Below, one piece after another: positions 17,689 to 26,970 of a stretch of 64,000 nt of DNA. Numbering within the stretch: position 1 is the first letter of the stretch; the number at the start of each line of letters is the position of its first letter. The position numbers were made by a program, and so were the translations under genes. Source of the stretch: an uncultured Bacilli bacterium (GTDB taxonomy: Bacteria > Bacillota_I > Bacilli_A > RFN20 > CAG-826); contig CALVUF010000005.1 of NCBI GenBank assembly GCA_944363525.1, forward strand, positions 1-64,000. The letters run 5' to 3'. The notes beneath the pieces were generated by a model, which did not search any database, was not told where the DNA came from, and saw nothing but the letters and a program-made list of their open reading frames with translations.

Positions 17689-18565
17689 CTATATCTCATC
17701 AATCGACTTCCCATTGATGATATAAAGCGAACCGTCTTTCTTCCGATAAGCGAACCCAGTGCAGGGCTCATCATCCTCCTCATCGCTTAAATCGGGCAAT
17801 CCAAGGAATTCATGATCGGGCAGCCCTTGGTCGATGTCGAAGGCATCGATGGGGCAAGGATAGGCTTTGCCGAGCTCCGGGGCGAAGAAATCGAATATCT
17901 CTTTCCTTCTCTTCTTGTCGTCTTCGGTCTCGCTTAGGAGCTTGATCTCCATCGCCCCCTCTTTGACCACCCGGCAATAGCCGTCGGTATCGGCTTCGAG
18001 CTCGGGGTCGCACTCGAAGTTGAGCCTAGTGATCTCATCGGATCGGATGTAGAAGCTTGATGGGGCGATCGAGGGCTTTAAGAGATAGAAATGCTTATCC
18101 TGGATATCCGGCAGGTCGATATGGAACTTATTGTCCCCGGTTTTGCCGGATAAGACATCGAAGTCGATCCTTAGCCCCAACGGGGTCTTCTTGAATTTGC
18201 CAGAGCATAGGAAAGTCATCGGGCATTCATCCTTAGGATGGACCAATAACTTGGTCACCCGATAATCCAATAGGCAATCGATGGCCGCTTGGCGGCGTTC
18301 CGCCTCCGGGTAGTCGTTATAAAGATGAGTCTGGACATAACGGGACTTTTTCTCTTTTTGGGTCAAGTCCAGATCGATGCTTCCTTTACCGATGGCCGGA
18401 GCTAAGACATCTCCGGTGGCACCAACTCATCCAGCAGCTCGAGGGAAAACTCAACAATCTGATTGTCCGAGACATAGATGATCTCCCCGTTGCTTAAGAT
18501 GAACTGCAGACATTCAATCTCGGGATGGGCATAAGAGCCTTTATCGGCGATGTATCTTCTTTCAT
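17689..18565 (-). pseudogene. Third copy of a tandem paralogous family, frameshifted twice
   Basis: ATG 18565 overlaps the stop of copy 2 (ATGA). The frame is off by one almost at once: an RRYI segment like the MKRRY start of copy 1 reads in another frame. A second shift lies near 18410-18420, where one frame ends in a TAG after EMS and the other continues GATGDVLAPAIGKG. The last 225 residues are open, with the family motif FHIDLPDIQDK and a following FYIRSDEITRL. The family is unknown to me. It looks like a cytosolic beta-rich protein without signal peptide. The C-terminus is acidic (LSDEEDDEP). Confidence 0.6.
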
Positions 18566-19343
18566 TCGTATTTCCAATCCTCCGTATCGATGGTTAAACG
18601 TTGTTTCTTATCGATGGTCTTAACCTCGGCTATAGCATCCGAATACTCATAGTCATAGGCGATGGCCTGATAATAGCCATTGTAGGAACGGTGGGGCCTA
18701 AAGTAGAGGGGATATAACCCATTGAGTATGATCCACCGGGGACGGTGGAAGAAGGCTGGCTCCCCGTTATAGTCCTCCATCAGTTTATCCGGCTTAGGGA
18801 AGATGGTATGGAGCTTATCGATCTTCAGCCCGTATCCTAGTTCCCCGAAGGCTAAGCCCCGGGCGAGGGTCAACTCGAACTTGCCTATTTGCCTACGGCT
18901 ATAGATAAGGGGCCGATTCTCAAAGGGGATCTCGATCTTATCGAATTGGCCCTGGGTCAGTTCATCCGGGACTTCCAAATAGAACTCTTTGGCTTCGCTT
19001 GCCCTTCCCCGATTAAGTTGATGACGTTATTCAATTCATCATAACGGCCTAAGGATAGCAATGGCCGTTCCAGATGATCGGAGGCGATGGATATCGCTTC
19101 GTACTTCGAAACGTTAGTGGCTAGATAGTCCTTGTCTTCTGGGGATATATTCGCCTTTAGGACAATCCGGCCCTTATTGATCTCCGGTCCCAGGTAACTC
19201 CCATTGGGCCGTAATTGGTCGTTGAGGCTGATTTCGATGTTCTCAATCGCTTTCCCGCTGACGATGTGTGAGTCAGGGCCAAAGACCTGAAAGGAGAGGA
19301 TGTCTTTGGCGTTAACGGTGAATTTCCTGGTCTTGAATAGCAT
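18562..19343 (-). pseudogene. Second copy of the tandem paralogous family, one frameshift
   Basis: ATG 19343 lies 3 nt after the stop of copy 1. The first ~120 codons end in an out-of-frame tail. A single-base shift near 19010 joins NVINL to RGRASEAKEFYLEVPDELT, after which the frame is open to TGA 18562-18564. It carries the same order of elements as its neighbours: a VSGKAIENIEISL region, then an ISPEDKDYLATN region. The unknown function is shared with copies 1 and 3. Confidence 0.6.
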
Positions 19344-19346
19344 ATA

Positions 19347-20197
19347 TCAGACTCCGATCTTGATGACGATGTCCCCGTCTTGGCCTTATAGGTGGTGCCA
19401 TAGGCTTGGTAGTCACACCCGAATCGCTCGGCCTCGGCAATCTTGACCCATTCCTCAATACCGAAGAAGTAGGCGTTCGACCGATAGATGAGGATATCGT
19501 GGAAGAACTCGGCTTTGCCTTCCGACAAGACCAAACGCTTATAAAGATAGTCATGCCGTTTCTTATTGTCCGGATCGGGCCGAAGCCGGATCTCGCCCCC
19601 GACGGCCACCCGATTGAAAGTCCCCAAGCTGAAGTTGAGGGTGGGGGCGAATTCCAGCTGGAACCGCTTGATCTCATGGTCCTCAAAGAAAATCCACGGC
19701 TGCTTATAGTCAAAGAGGAAACGGAACTCATAGGTTGACCGGGTCTCGACGTCGGGCAAATCGATATGGAAGTCCTTTCCCTTATCAGGCCCTATCTGGG
19801 GATCGAAGGTGATGACTCCATTATGGTAATGTCCCGAGCAGCGGCATTGGATTTGCTTAAGGTCCCCGAAATTAAGGCGGCAGGCGACGATATGCATATC
19901 GGTCAGGCCCTCGGCTAAGACAGCATCGAGGTCATCGTAACGTTCCTTGGCGTTATAAAGACGGTAACGGGCCGCTTCGGGGTTATTCTCTTTGATTTGG
20001 AGGACCTTGACGGAGCCGCCGTTCAGTTGGGCGATGAAACGGTTCTCGCTCCAACTGAGTTCATCCAGGAAGGAGAAAGGGGTGAGGGCGACGACATTGC
20101 TAAGGTGGGCCTCTTCGCCATTGGAGAAGACCACGCTTAATCGCTTTAGTTCTTCTTTAAGCCAATCGGGCTTGGGATAGGTATATCTTCGTTTCAT
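19347..20197 (-). pseudogene. First copy of the tandem paralogous family, frameshifted near its end
   Basis: I take ATG 20197 (MKRRYTYPKPDWLKEEL) as the start. TATACT lies 6 nt upstream, while a GGGGGAGG further up is too distant to act as a ribosome-binding site. About 270 residues are open. They include the shared FHIDLPDVETR motif and a WIFFEDHEIKRFQLEF segment matching FYIRSDEITRLNFEC in copy 3. Near 19383 a one-base shift moves the natural ending (GDIVIKIGV, then TGA 19347-19349) out of frame, and the unshifted frame runs on into copy 2. It may still make a nearly full product with a wrong tail. Family unknown. Confidence 0.6.
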
Positions 20198-20442
20198 AGC
20201 CAAAGTATATATGCCTCCCCCTTTAATCATAGAAAACCAGCAGCAAACAGCCCGTTCCGTCGGTGGTTATAGCGCTTAGCCAGTGAATGGAAGAGCAGGC
20301 ACCCCTCACCTTCGGAGGTTCAGGAATGCCCAACTTATGTTTTCAGTCGATGGCATCGTTGGTTTTTTATCTGATGTCTGAAATGAAAACGGGGCCATCA
20401 TCCTTAAATAAGATACCCGATTACCTTATAATCGACCCCGTT

Positions 20443-20913
20443 ATGGTGATCGAAGAAAGACAACAACGTGACGAAGGGCTCTTGAAGAGCCTATTGGATA
20501 TCTGGGGCGAGAGTGTCCCCTCCACCCATCATTTCCTTAACGAAGCCGCCATTAAAGACATTCGTTCCTTCGCCAAGGAAGCCATTGCCTTTATCCCTCA
20601 TCTCCTGGTGGCCTATAACGATGATCAACCGATTGGCTTCTTGGGGGTTGAGGGGCGGAAGGTCGCTATGCTCTTTATTGATCCGGCTTATCAACATCAA
20701 GGGATCGGGACCGCTTTACTTAAGATGGCGATAACTAAGTGGGCCATCAACGAGGTCGACGTCAACGAGGATAATGAGGCCGCCCATTGCTTCTACCTAT
20801 CTTTCGGCTTCGTCGATATCAGCAGGAAGGAAAAGGACGATCAAGGGAATCCCTATCCCATCGTCACCATGTGCCTAAGCAATAATGGCGACGCCGCCAA
20901 TGAGAAGGCGTAA
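20443..20913 (+). CDS. GNAT-family N-acetyltransferase
   Basis: The protein has 156 residues from ATG 20443. The acetyl-CoA pyrophosphate-binding loop is YQHQGIGTAL, preceded by AMLFIDPAYQ (beta-4) and followed by EAAHCFYLSFGFVDISR, the usual Y/GF ending. It is closest in layout to YjaB/YhhY-type acetyltransferases; the substrate is unknown. A TATAAT box at 20427-20432 stands 10 nt before the start and there is no Shine-Dalgarno, so a near-leaderless message is likely. An upstream ATG at 20287 would add an unrelated tail. It is one of the few intact genes in the decaying island. Confidence 0.85.
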   Translation: MVIEERQQRDEGLLKSLLDIWGESVPSTHHFLNEAAIKDIRSFAKEAIAFIPHLLVAYNDDQPIGFLGVEGRKVAMLFIDPAYQHQGIGTALLKMAITKWAINEVDVNEDNEAAHCFYLSFGFVDISRKEKDDQGNPYPIVTMCLSNNGDAANEKA

Positions 20914-20920
20914 TGTGCCT

Positions 20921-21776
20921 ATGGGTGCCAAAGAGATACGATTAGGGAAAGGGAGCGAGGCCGATTATATTTACCTGCCCGACGGGTCGAAGAGGCTTTG
21001 CATCCGGCATGACCGGTTCGAATGGCCGATTAAGCCGAAATTCGCTTCGTCTTCTATCCCCTTAGCTTCTTTTGACTCCCCTGAGGATTATGGGCTCTCC
21101 TTAATGAAAGAAGGGCTCTTGCCTTAGGTTTCCTTTGTTGGCTTCGACCTTCGCTCAGCCGAGGCCAGCTATCAAGCCATCAAAAAGACCCTCGATGCCT
21201 TCCCCTGTCTAAAAAACCTCGTCTTTTACCTCGGTACCAAAAAGGGGTTCCGCGATACCATGGATCAACTATCCGATACGCGGGTCGCCGAAAGGCTCGG
21301 GCTCGATTTCCTCGCTCAGGAAAAGCGGGAAGCGGTTGGCCCCTTCCTCAAACGTTATTTTACCTTAGCTTACGAGGCGGATTTCGACCATTCCTATGAC
21401 CATATGGGGACTAACGGAAAGGATGCATATCGTCATCCTCGACGAGGATAGCTTCAACCTGGATTCCAAGTGGGGCAAAAGCCGTTCCCGGTACATAGAT
21501 GCGCCGTCCCCTCTTTCGGCCACCCCGGCTTTCTTCGCCGCCCACGAACTGGCCCATGTCCTGGATTCCCATTATTTCCTTAGCGATTGGGATTACGACA
21601 TCGCTAAATTCTTCTCCCGCCATGGGGAGAGGGCCTACCTTAACGAGCTTCGCTTCCCTGAGGACAATCGGGCCGAGGCCTTCGCCTCCTTATTGGCCCT
21701 CTACATCTGCTCGACCTATAAGCCTCCTTTAGCCAATGAGCTCTACCAACTGGTTCAGGCGGGGATCGGTTCTTAG
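20921..21776 (+). pseudogene. Zincin-like metalloprotease gene with stop and frameshift
   Basis: Reading from ATG 20921 gives ~68 residues (YIYLPDGSKRLCIRH...), then TAG at 21125-21127, probably from a CAG glutamine codon. The same frame continues with VSFVGFDLRSAEASYQAIKK for ~90 residues. A one-base shift near 21405-21415 moves into the frame encoding MHIVILDEDSF and the zincin motif AAHELAHVLDSHY near 21540. The HExxH glutamate and histidines are present, and the distal acidic region (RFPEDNRAEAFASL) could supply the third ligand. The organisation recalls ImmA/IrrE-like or anti-restriction zincins, but I cannot place it. Probably inactive. Confidence 0.65.
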
Positions 21777-21922
21777 CATAGGCAAGCCATCAATTAACTT
21801 ATATACGGTTCCGGCGTTTCTTTCTTAAAGCCGTCTGGGGTGACTCGTGCTCGTCGTTTGTATATTTCGCCCGATACCAATTAGCATGGATGACGCCTTC
21901 GCGAGGCGCAGGGCGTTTCTCT

Positions 21923-23182
21923 TCAATCCCTAAGGCACGATAAGGGGACGACATAGACGCCATCCGCTCGCCTGTAAGCGTAATCGCCTATCCCGACCAA
22001 TACCATTAGGAAGGAAGGGGATTTCATGGCCTCGGTGTCGATTTTGCTTGATAGTTTCTTAAGGGCACTCGCCCCTTCCTCAATCGCTTTCTCGCCGCCG
22101 AGCTTGATTTCGATCAGGCCATAACCTCCGTTTCTTAGATGGATCACGGCATCGCATTCGAGCCCGGTTTTGTCCCGGTAATGGTAGACGGTACCGTTTA
22201 GCGCGTCGGCATAGACGCGTAGATCCCGGATGGCCATGGTTTCGAATAGAAGGCCGAAGGTGTGGGGGTCATCGATTAAATCGGCTGGCCTGACGCCTAA
22301 GGCCGCCGCGGCGATCGAGGGATCGGCGAAATAGCGGGTATCGGACGTCCGAATCGCCGTTTTCGAACGCAGATTGGGGTTCCAGGCCGGCATATCCTCG
22401 ATGACGAACATGTTCCTTAGGGCCGTTAGGTATTTTTCGAGCGTGCTCTCATCGATGCGGCTTTGCATATCGGCCTTAAGGGTGGCGATCGAGGCTTGGC
22501 TCCCTTGGTTTCTGGCGTAGGCGCGGAAAAGCCTTTTGGTCCGATCGGGGTCGCGTTCCACGCGCTTGAACCGGCCTAAATCCTGGTGGATGACGGCGTC
22601 GAGGTAATCCGGGGCTTGAGTGAGGGCGATTTCCTCTTCCATATCGATCGAAGCGGGCCAGCCGCCCCGGCAAGCCAAGAAAGCGATGTCCCGCAAGCTG
22701 ACGGGTTTGAATCCACTTATCGATTCGGGCCGATCGAACATTTCGGCGAGGCTTACTTCCCCGGTCGATTCCTTCGATTCGTATAAACTCATCGTCCGCA
22801 TCCTTAGCCATCCGAATCGCCCGGTGCCGCTATGGTGGATCGAGTCGGTTGCCTCCGGGACGGAAGAGCCGGTTAAGATGAACTGACCCATTTTCCGGCG
22901 ATGATCGACTTCGAATCGGATGGCATCCCATAGCTTAGGCGCTAGCTGCCATTCATCGATAAGCCGAGGGGCGGGGCCATTCAAAACCTCGGCGGGGCTT
23001 AGCTCCGCCAACTGGAGATAGGGCTGGTAGGGGTCGTCTAAGCGGATGACGCTTTTCGCCGTCTGCTCGGCCGTGGTCGTTTTGCCGCACCATTTCGGCC
23101 CTTCGATCAAAACCGCCCCCTTAGCCTTCAAGCGCTTTGCCAGTATTTTGTCGGCGATTCTCTCTTTATAAAATTCCGTCAT
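21923..23182 (-). CDS. AAA ATPase with DUF4143 nuclease-like C-terminus
   Basis: The protein has 419 residues and is intact. Walker A is EGPKWCGKTTTAEQ near residue 28-40, Walker B is RLIDEWQLAP, and QFILTGSS follows (sensor 1). A winged-helix region follows. The C-terminal domain ends with LECDAVIHL and GYGLIEIKLGG, a D..E-x-K pattern of the PD-(D/E)XK fold as in DUF4143 proteins. These ATPases are abundant in gut Firmicutes and Bacteroidetes and their function is unsettled. GGAGAACAAAG precedes ATG 23182, and a TAAAAT box lies further upstream. Three 12-bp direct repeats start about 58 bp upstream of the start. Confidence 0.9.
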   Translation of the reverse strand: MTEFYKERIADKILAKRLKAKGAVLIEGPKWCGKTTTAEQTAKSVIRLDDPYQPYLQLAELSPAEVLNGPAPRLIDEWQLAPKLWDAIRFEVDHRRKMGQFILTGSSVPEATDSIHHSGTGRFGWLRMRTMSLYESKESTGEVSLAEMFDRPESISGFKPVSLRDIAFLACRGGWPASIDMEEEIALTQAPDYLDAVIHQDLGRFKRVERDPDRTKRLFRAYARNQGSQASIATLKADMQSRIDESTLEKYLTALRNMFVIEDMPAWNPNLRSKTAIRTSDTRYFADPSIAAAALGVRPADLIDDPHTFGLLFETMAIRDLRVYADALNGTVYHYRDKTGLECDAVIHLRNGGYGLIEIKLGGEKAIEEGASALKKLSSKIDTEAMKSPSFLMVLVGIGDYAYRRADGVYVVPLSCLRD

Positions 23183-23228
23183 CTTTGTTCTCCGTTGAGG
23201 GTATTTTATGCTGATTTAATCGCGGCTT

Positions 23229-23653
23229 TCAATGGAAAATCGGTAATTTGGACAAAAGATTTTCGGTAAATTGGCCATAATATTTTCGGTAATTTGGCGA
23301 ATCGAATGTTTTTCGAGGGTGCAGCGGCAGCCAATGCAACCTAATGGTTTTCGCGGTTTCTGTTTTTAGATAAGCATATAAATATTCATAATGAGAGTCG
23401 TCCGCGAATTTGCATTGGCTCGCCAATGTTTTAACGCTTCCTTCATGTTGACCCTAAAACGGATGAGATTCTGCTTGAATTGCTTCTTCTCCTCTTTGGT
23501 CTTGAAGCCGACGTCGGCGAACTCGCGTTCGTTATCGATGCATTGGCTGTCGAACGGCTTCGATACCTTCCACATAAGATCGTTTAGCTCTTTGTCGTCT
23601 CTATAGTTCCTCCGACAAGCCGACGCCTTCCCCATCGATTCAATCCCGTTCAT
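23229..23653 (-). pseudogene. Unrecognised frameshifted gene
   Basis: From ATG 23653 a basic, helical stretch (ELNDLMWKVSKPFDSQ, KTKEEKKQFKQNLIRFRVN) is open for ~80 residues. Its continuation then lies in a second frame near 23400-23425 (CKFADDSHYEYLYAYLKTE, HWLPLHPRKTFDSPNY) and ends at 23229. A single-base shift within ~20 nt joins them into ~140 residues. I know no matching family. The 23-bp repeats overlap its last codons. Confidence 0.45.
23240..23297. repeat. Three 12-bp repeats at exact 23-bp period
   Basis: TCGGTAATTTGG at 23240-23251, TCGGTAAATTGG at 23263-23274 and TCGGTAATTTGG at 23286-23297. Starts are 23 bp apart, about two helical turns. The period is not a multiple of three, so this is a DNA-level repeat even though it falls at the 3' end of a broken gene. 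It sits upstream of the DUF4143 ATPase start and may bind a regulator. Confidence 0.7.
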
Positions 23654-23762
23654 GCCTGTATTCCAATAGCGGCCCTAACGTCTTCCTAAGCGTTTCGGCA
23701 ACAACCGTATCGGAGGTGATCCCCCATCTGATCGCGGCTAATCTGGGTCTTCCCTTGAAATC
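23640..23762 (-). pseudogene. Short coding remnant
   Basis: The minus strand reads DFKGRPRLAAIRWGITSDTV followed by VAETLRKTLGPLLEYRHERD and a TGA at 23640-23642. It has no start and is cut by the promoter region of the plus-strand KilA-N gene. It is probably the 3' end of a lost gene. The composition looks like protein, but the piece is too short to assign. Confidence 0.3.
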
Positions 23763-23781
23763 TCGGGGGTGGGGCTATAAT
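23755..23781 (+). promoter_or_regulatory. Promoter of the lipoprotein/KilA-N gene
   Basis: TTGAAA at 23755-23760 and TATAAT at 23776-23781 with 15-nt spacing. A leader of about 20 nt with AGGAG follows before ATG 23806, so this is a conventional leadered start, unlike many others here. Confidence 0.55.
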
Positions 23782-23805
23782 TCCTAAAAAACAGGAGTCA
23801 AACCC

Positions 23806-24697
23806 ATGAAAAGGAAACTAGTTGGCGCGCTCGTGCTTATCTCGGGGCTACTAGGAGGCCTCGTGAGCTGCGAGATGAAAAACAAGGAAATCATGGTGCT
23901 GGATCAGAAGATACATATTAATAAGGACGATTACTTTTCTTTAACGGATATTGCGCGATATAGGAATCAAGATGCCCCGGCCGATGTAGTCAAAAATTGG
24001 CTTAGGCGGAAAGATACCATTGAATTTCTCGGATTGTGGGAACGACTGAATAACCCCGATTTTAAAGTGGTCGAATTCGACCAGTTTAAAAATGAGGCGG
24101 GGCGCAATTATTTCACCCTTTCGCCGAAGAAGTGGATCGAAGGTGTTAAGGCCATCGGATTAGTTTCGAAAGCAGGAAAATATAATGCCGGGACTTATGC
24201 ACATAAAGATATTGCGTTGCAATTTGCTTCTTGGATATCGCCTGAAATCAATTTGCATATTGTCAAAGAATTTCAACGATTGAAGGCCGAAGAGCAGCCG
24301 CGAGTCGGCTGGTCCGTCAAGCGAGAACTCGCGAAAATCAATTATCGGATACATACGGACGCCATCAAAGACAAGATCGTCATACCTAGAGATATCTAAA
24401 GAACAGGCGATATTCGTTTATGCGAGCGAAGCCGATGTGCTCAATGTGGCATTGTTCGGAATGACGGCCAAGGAGTGGCGCGGGAAAAATCCTGACCGGA
24501 AAGGCAACATTCGCGATTATGCTGAAATGGCGCAGCTTATTTGTCTTTCCAACCTCGAAAATTTGAACGCTTATTTGATCGACCGAGGGGTAAGTCAATC
24601 GGAACGGCTTATAGAATTGAACAAAACAGCGATCCGTCAGATGAAAGTTTTGGCGGAGGAGAGAGCGAAACTGCTTGTTGGTGATCTAGAAAATTAA
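23806..24697 (+). pseudogene. KilA-N domain protein carrying a lipoprotein leader; frameshifted
   Basis: ATG 23806 starts a classic lipoprotein signal (KRK, a hydrophobic core, lipobox LVSC near residue 24). It runs directly into MKNKEIMVLDQKIHI, the normal beginning of a KilA-N protein; the in-frame ATG 23872 is where such a protein would be expected to start. The KilA-N core follows (DDYFSLTDIARYRN, WLRRKDTIEFLGLWERLNNP, TYAHKDIALQFASWISPE). Near 24385-24395 a one-base shift occurs: one frame ends in TAA after VIPRDI and the other continues EISKEQAIFVYASEADVLN to TAA 24695. KilA-N proteins bind DNA and are typical of phages and mobile elements. The fused signal peptide suggests a recombination join rather than an exported protein. 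Confidence 0.7.
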
Positions 24698-25064
24698 CAG
24701 CCTCTTAATTTCCCCAAAAAACAAAGAGGCAATGGCAATGTAGTTGCAAGGACTAAGGGGCGGCTCCGATTTTCCGTATTTAGTTATTGTTAGCATAGAG
24801 GTGAACCTTAATCGAAATCAATTTTTTCCGATAAACTTGGCGCGGTGGAGTTTGAATTGTCGAAAGGATAGGCATGATAACGAGTGGGGCTCTCGCTTTA
24901 AAGCACGCCTTGCCGTTTGTCTAGCCGGATCCCTTTTTATCGGTGTATTTTCTTTGGATAGGTGTATAGTATTAAGGTCGAAGTTCACATACGATTGTGC
25001 CCTTCCTCAAACCCAAGCAGTTCGTCAGAGGGGTGCGAATTGGCTTGGGCTTTTGTGGCCCGAA
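24698..25064. other. Intergenic gap with one hairpin
   Basis: A hairpin at 24700-24730 (GCCTCTT with AAGAGGC, A-rich loop) follows the KilA-N gene and may act as a weak terminator. The remaining ~330 bp contain only open frames of poor composition. I see no convincing gene, RNA or repeat. Confidence 0.4.
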
Positions 25065-25093
25065 TTTGCATTTTGCCCCGTTTGGGCTAATAT
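25065..25093 (+). promoter_or_regulatory. Promoter giving a leaderless start at 25102
   Basis: TTTGCA at 25065-25070 and TAATAT at 25088-25093 with 17-nt spacing. Eight nucleotides separate the -10 box from ATG 25102, and no Shine-Dalgarno sequence exists. Confidence 0.5.
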
Positions 25094-25101
25094 AGCCCCC
25101 T

Positions 25102-26382
25102 ATGAATTGCCCCTTCTGTGGAAAACCCTTGCTTGATGAGACCGTCAAAGTTTGTCCCGAATGTGGGTCCGCTTTATACACCCCGGAAGGGAAATCCCAT
25201 CTTCGGCTGACCCTTAGTATCCCTAAGGAGGCACTGCCGGGAGTCGATAAGGCGAAGCAGAAGGCCAAGCGGAAATCGATCATCCTTTATGTCTTAACGA
25301 TTGTCGGGGCGGTCTTCGCTCTTTTGTCCTTAGCCCTCGGGTTCACCGGCTATTTCGATATCTTTTTGCTAACCCTATTGAAGGTTGGGTTCGCCTGCTG
25401 CTTAGTCTCGATCCTCTTCGCCCTCTATTTTGTCTTCAAAGGGGCTTCTTCTTTACCCGGTGGCCGGCTCGCTAAAACCTATTGGCCGGGCCGGATCTAT
25501 TTCCTCTGTTCCGGCTTACTTAACGCCGGCTTGGTCTTAGCCATCGCCTTATCCGATCGGCTTGGCTATTCGAAGTTCTATCAAGCTGATGATCAAGCGT
25601 TCTATGGCTACAAGGACGGGGGCTATGAGCTCTTCTCCTTAAAGCTATCGACTGATTCGGTCACCGTTCCTTCGGTTATTGAAGGGGTGCCGATCGTCTC
25701 AATCGCCGATCATCTATCGGGGACTGCTTCGAATATCACCGCGATAACCTTCGAAGGCTTTGAGACCTTTACTATTAAGGATTACGCCTTTTCGGGTTCT
25801 GACAAACTAAGCTCCATGACCTTTGAAGGGGACGGGGAGTACCGTTTAGGTCGGGGAGCGTTCGAGAATTGTCCAAACCTTAACTCCATCACAGTCGATG
25901 GGGCCAGCCTAACCCATGATACCGATTATTCCGCCTTCCCTAGCGTCCCCGCCTCTTCGATAACCTTAGCGAACGGGGGATCGCTACTCGATTACCATGA
26001 CCATATCGCCACCCTCTTCCTTAGCCAAGGCTCTTCGGTCAGCCTAACTAATGGCTATCTCCGAGACGGGGTCGAATTGATACCCGAGCTCGGGGAAGCG
26101 GTGTTCCCCGATGGGTTTGCTTTTATTGAAGAGACGTTGACCCGGAGCCGGACCGACTTAGAAGGCAACACCACCTATTATCCTTTCGCCACCGAAATCT
26201 ATCTTCCGGTTTCCGTTACCAAGATAACGGCCAACTTCTTCGGGACGGTTGGGACCTGCAAGATCCATTATGGTGCTGACCCAGCGAGTTTCCGCAAGAT
26301 CGAAGTCGCCAAAGAAGGGAACGACAACTTCTTCGATGGGCATTGCCAAATCGATTACTACTCCGAATACGGGGAGGAATAA
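25102..26382 (+). CDS. Zinc-ribbon, multi-pass membrane protein with LRR_5-type ectodomain
   Basis: The protein has 426 residues. The N-terminal zinc ribbon is CPFCGK..CPECGS (residues 3-22). Three hydrophobic segments lie at about residues 60-85, 88-112 and 130-150. The extracytoplasmic part then shows BspA/LRR_5-type repeats (TVPSVIEGVPIVSIAD, ITAITFEGFETFTIKDYAF, LGRGAFENCPNLNSITV). Such proteins are common on the surface of gut Firmicutes and usually mediate contact or sensing; the partner here is unknown. It is followed after 3 nt by the SGNH hydrolase gene, so the two form an operon. Confidence 0.85.
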   Translation: MNCPFCGKPLLDETVKVCPECGSALYTPEGKSHLRLTLSIPKEALPGVDKAKQKAKRKSIILYVLTIVGAVFALLSLALGFTGYFDIFLLTLLKVGFACCLVSILFALYFVFKGASSLPGGRLAKTYWPGRIYFLCSGLLNAGLVLAIALSDRLGYSKFYQADDQAFYGYKDGGYELFSLKLSTDSVTVPSVIEGVPIVSIADHLSGTASNITAITFEGFETFTIKDYAFSGSDKLSSMTFEGDGEYRLGRGAFENCPNLNSITVDGASLTHDTDYSAFPSVPASSITLANGGSLLDYHDHIATLFLSQGSSVSLTNGYLRDGVELIPELGEAVFPDGFAFIEETLTRSRTDLEGNTTYYPFATEIYLPVSVTKITANFFGTVGTCKIHYGADPASFRKIEVAKEGNDNFFDGHCQIDYYSEYGEE

Positions 26383-26385
26383 GGA

Positions 26386-26970
26386 ATGGGTAAACTCAAA
26401 GGCAAGAAAATCTATTGCTTAGGGTCCTCGGTGACCTACGGCTATGCGACACAAGGGGTCTCCTTCGTCGAGATGCTCGGCAAGGAAACCGAGGCTACCT
26501 ATGTCAAGGACGCGGTCAATGGCACAACCTTAGCCGCCTGCTATCCTGATTCCTATCTTATCCGGGGGAAAAAGGGACTGAAGGACGGCTATGACGTCTG
26601 CTTTTGCCAGCTTTCGACTAACGATGCGGTTCGTCACGTTCCCCTTGGCGACGTCTTCTCTCATGACGAAGCCACGACCGCCGGAGCCATCACTTCGCTT
26701 ATCCTTTTCTGCAAACGCCTCCGTATCCAGCCGATGTTTTTCTCTTCCCCTAAGCTTGGCGAATCGGATTACTCGAAGACCGTCGAATTAATGCACGAAC
26801 TAGCCGCCTATCACCAGGTCCCCTTTCTGGACTTATATTCGGATAAGCACATCAAAGCCATCATCAAGATGGGGGATTACATGGCCGATGACGTCCATCC
26901 GACTTTGCTCGGGTATGAAAAGCTCTTCGTCCCCGAGATGGTTAAATTCCTCAAACGTTACATCGATTAA
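26386..26970 (+). CDS. SGNH/GDSL-type hydrolase
   Basis: The protein has 194 residues with no signal peptide. Block I is CLGSSVTYG (catalytic serine near 13-16), block III-like is QLSTNDAV, and block V is DDVHPTLLGYE with the catalytic Asp and His. These hydrolases remove acyl or acetyl groups from carbohydrates and lipids; the substrate cannot be read from sequence. GGAGGAATAAGGA before ATG 26386 overlaps the previous stop, giving coupled expression with the zinc-ribbon/LRR protein. Confidence 0.9.
   Translation: MGKLKGKKIYCLGSSVTYGYATQGVSFVEMLGKETEATYVKDAVNGTTLAACYPDSYLIRGKKGLKDGYDVCFCQLSTNDAVRHVPLGDVFSHDEATTAGAITSLILFCKRLRIQPMFFSSPKLGESDYSKTVELMHELAAYHQVPFLDLYSDKHIKAIIKMGDYMADDVHPTLLGYEKLFVPEMVKFLKRYID

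Noticed and set aside
24744-25136. 130-residue plus-strand frame before the zinc-ribbon gene
   Set aside because: It has no ribosome-binding site or promoter, atypical composition, and overlaps the start of a certain gene.
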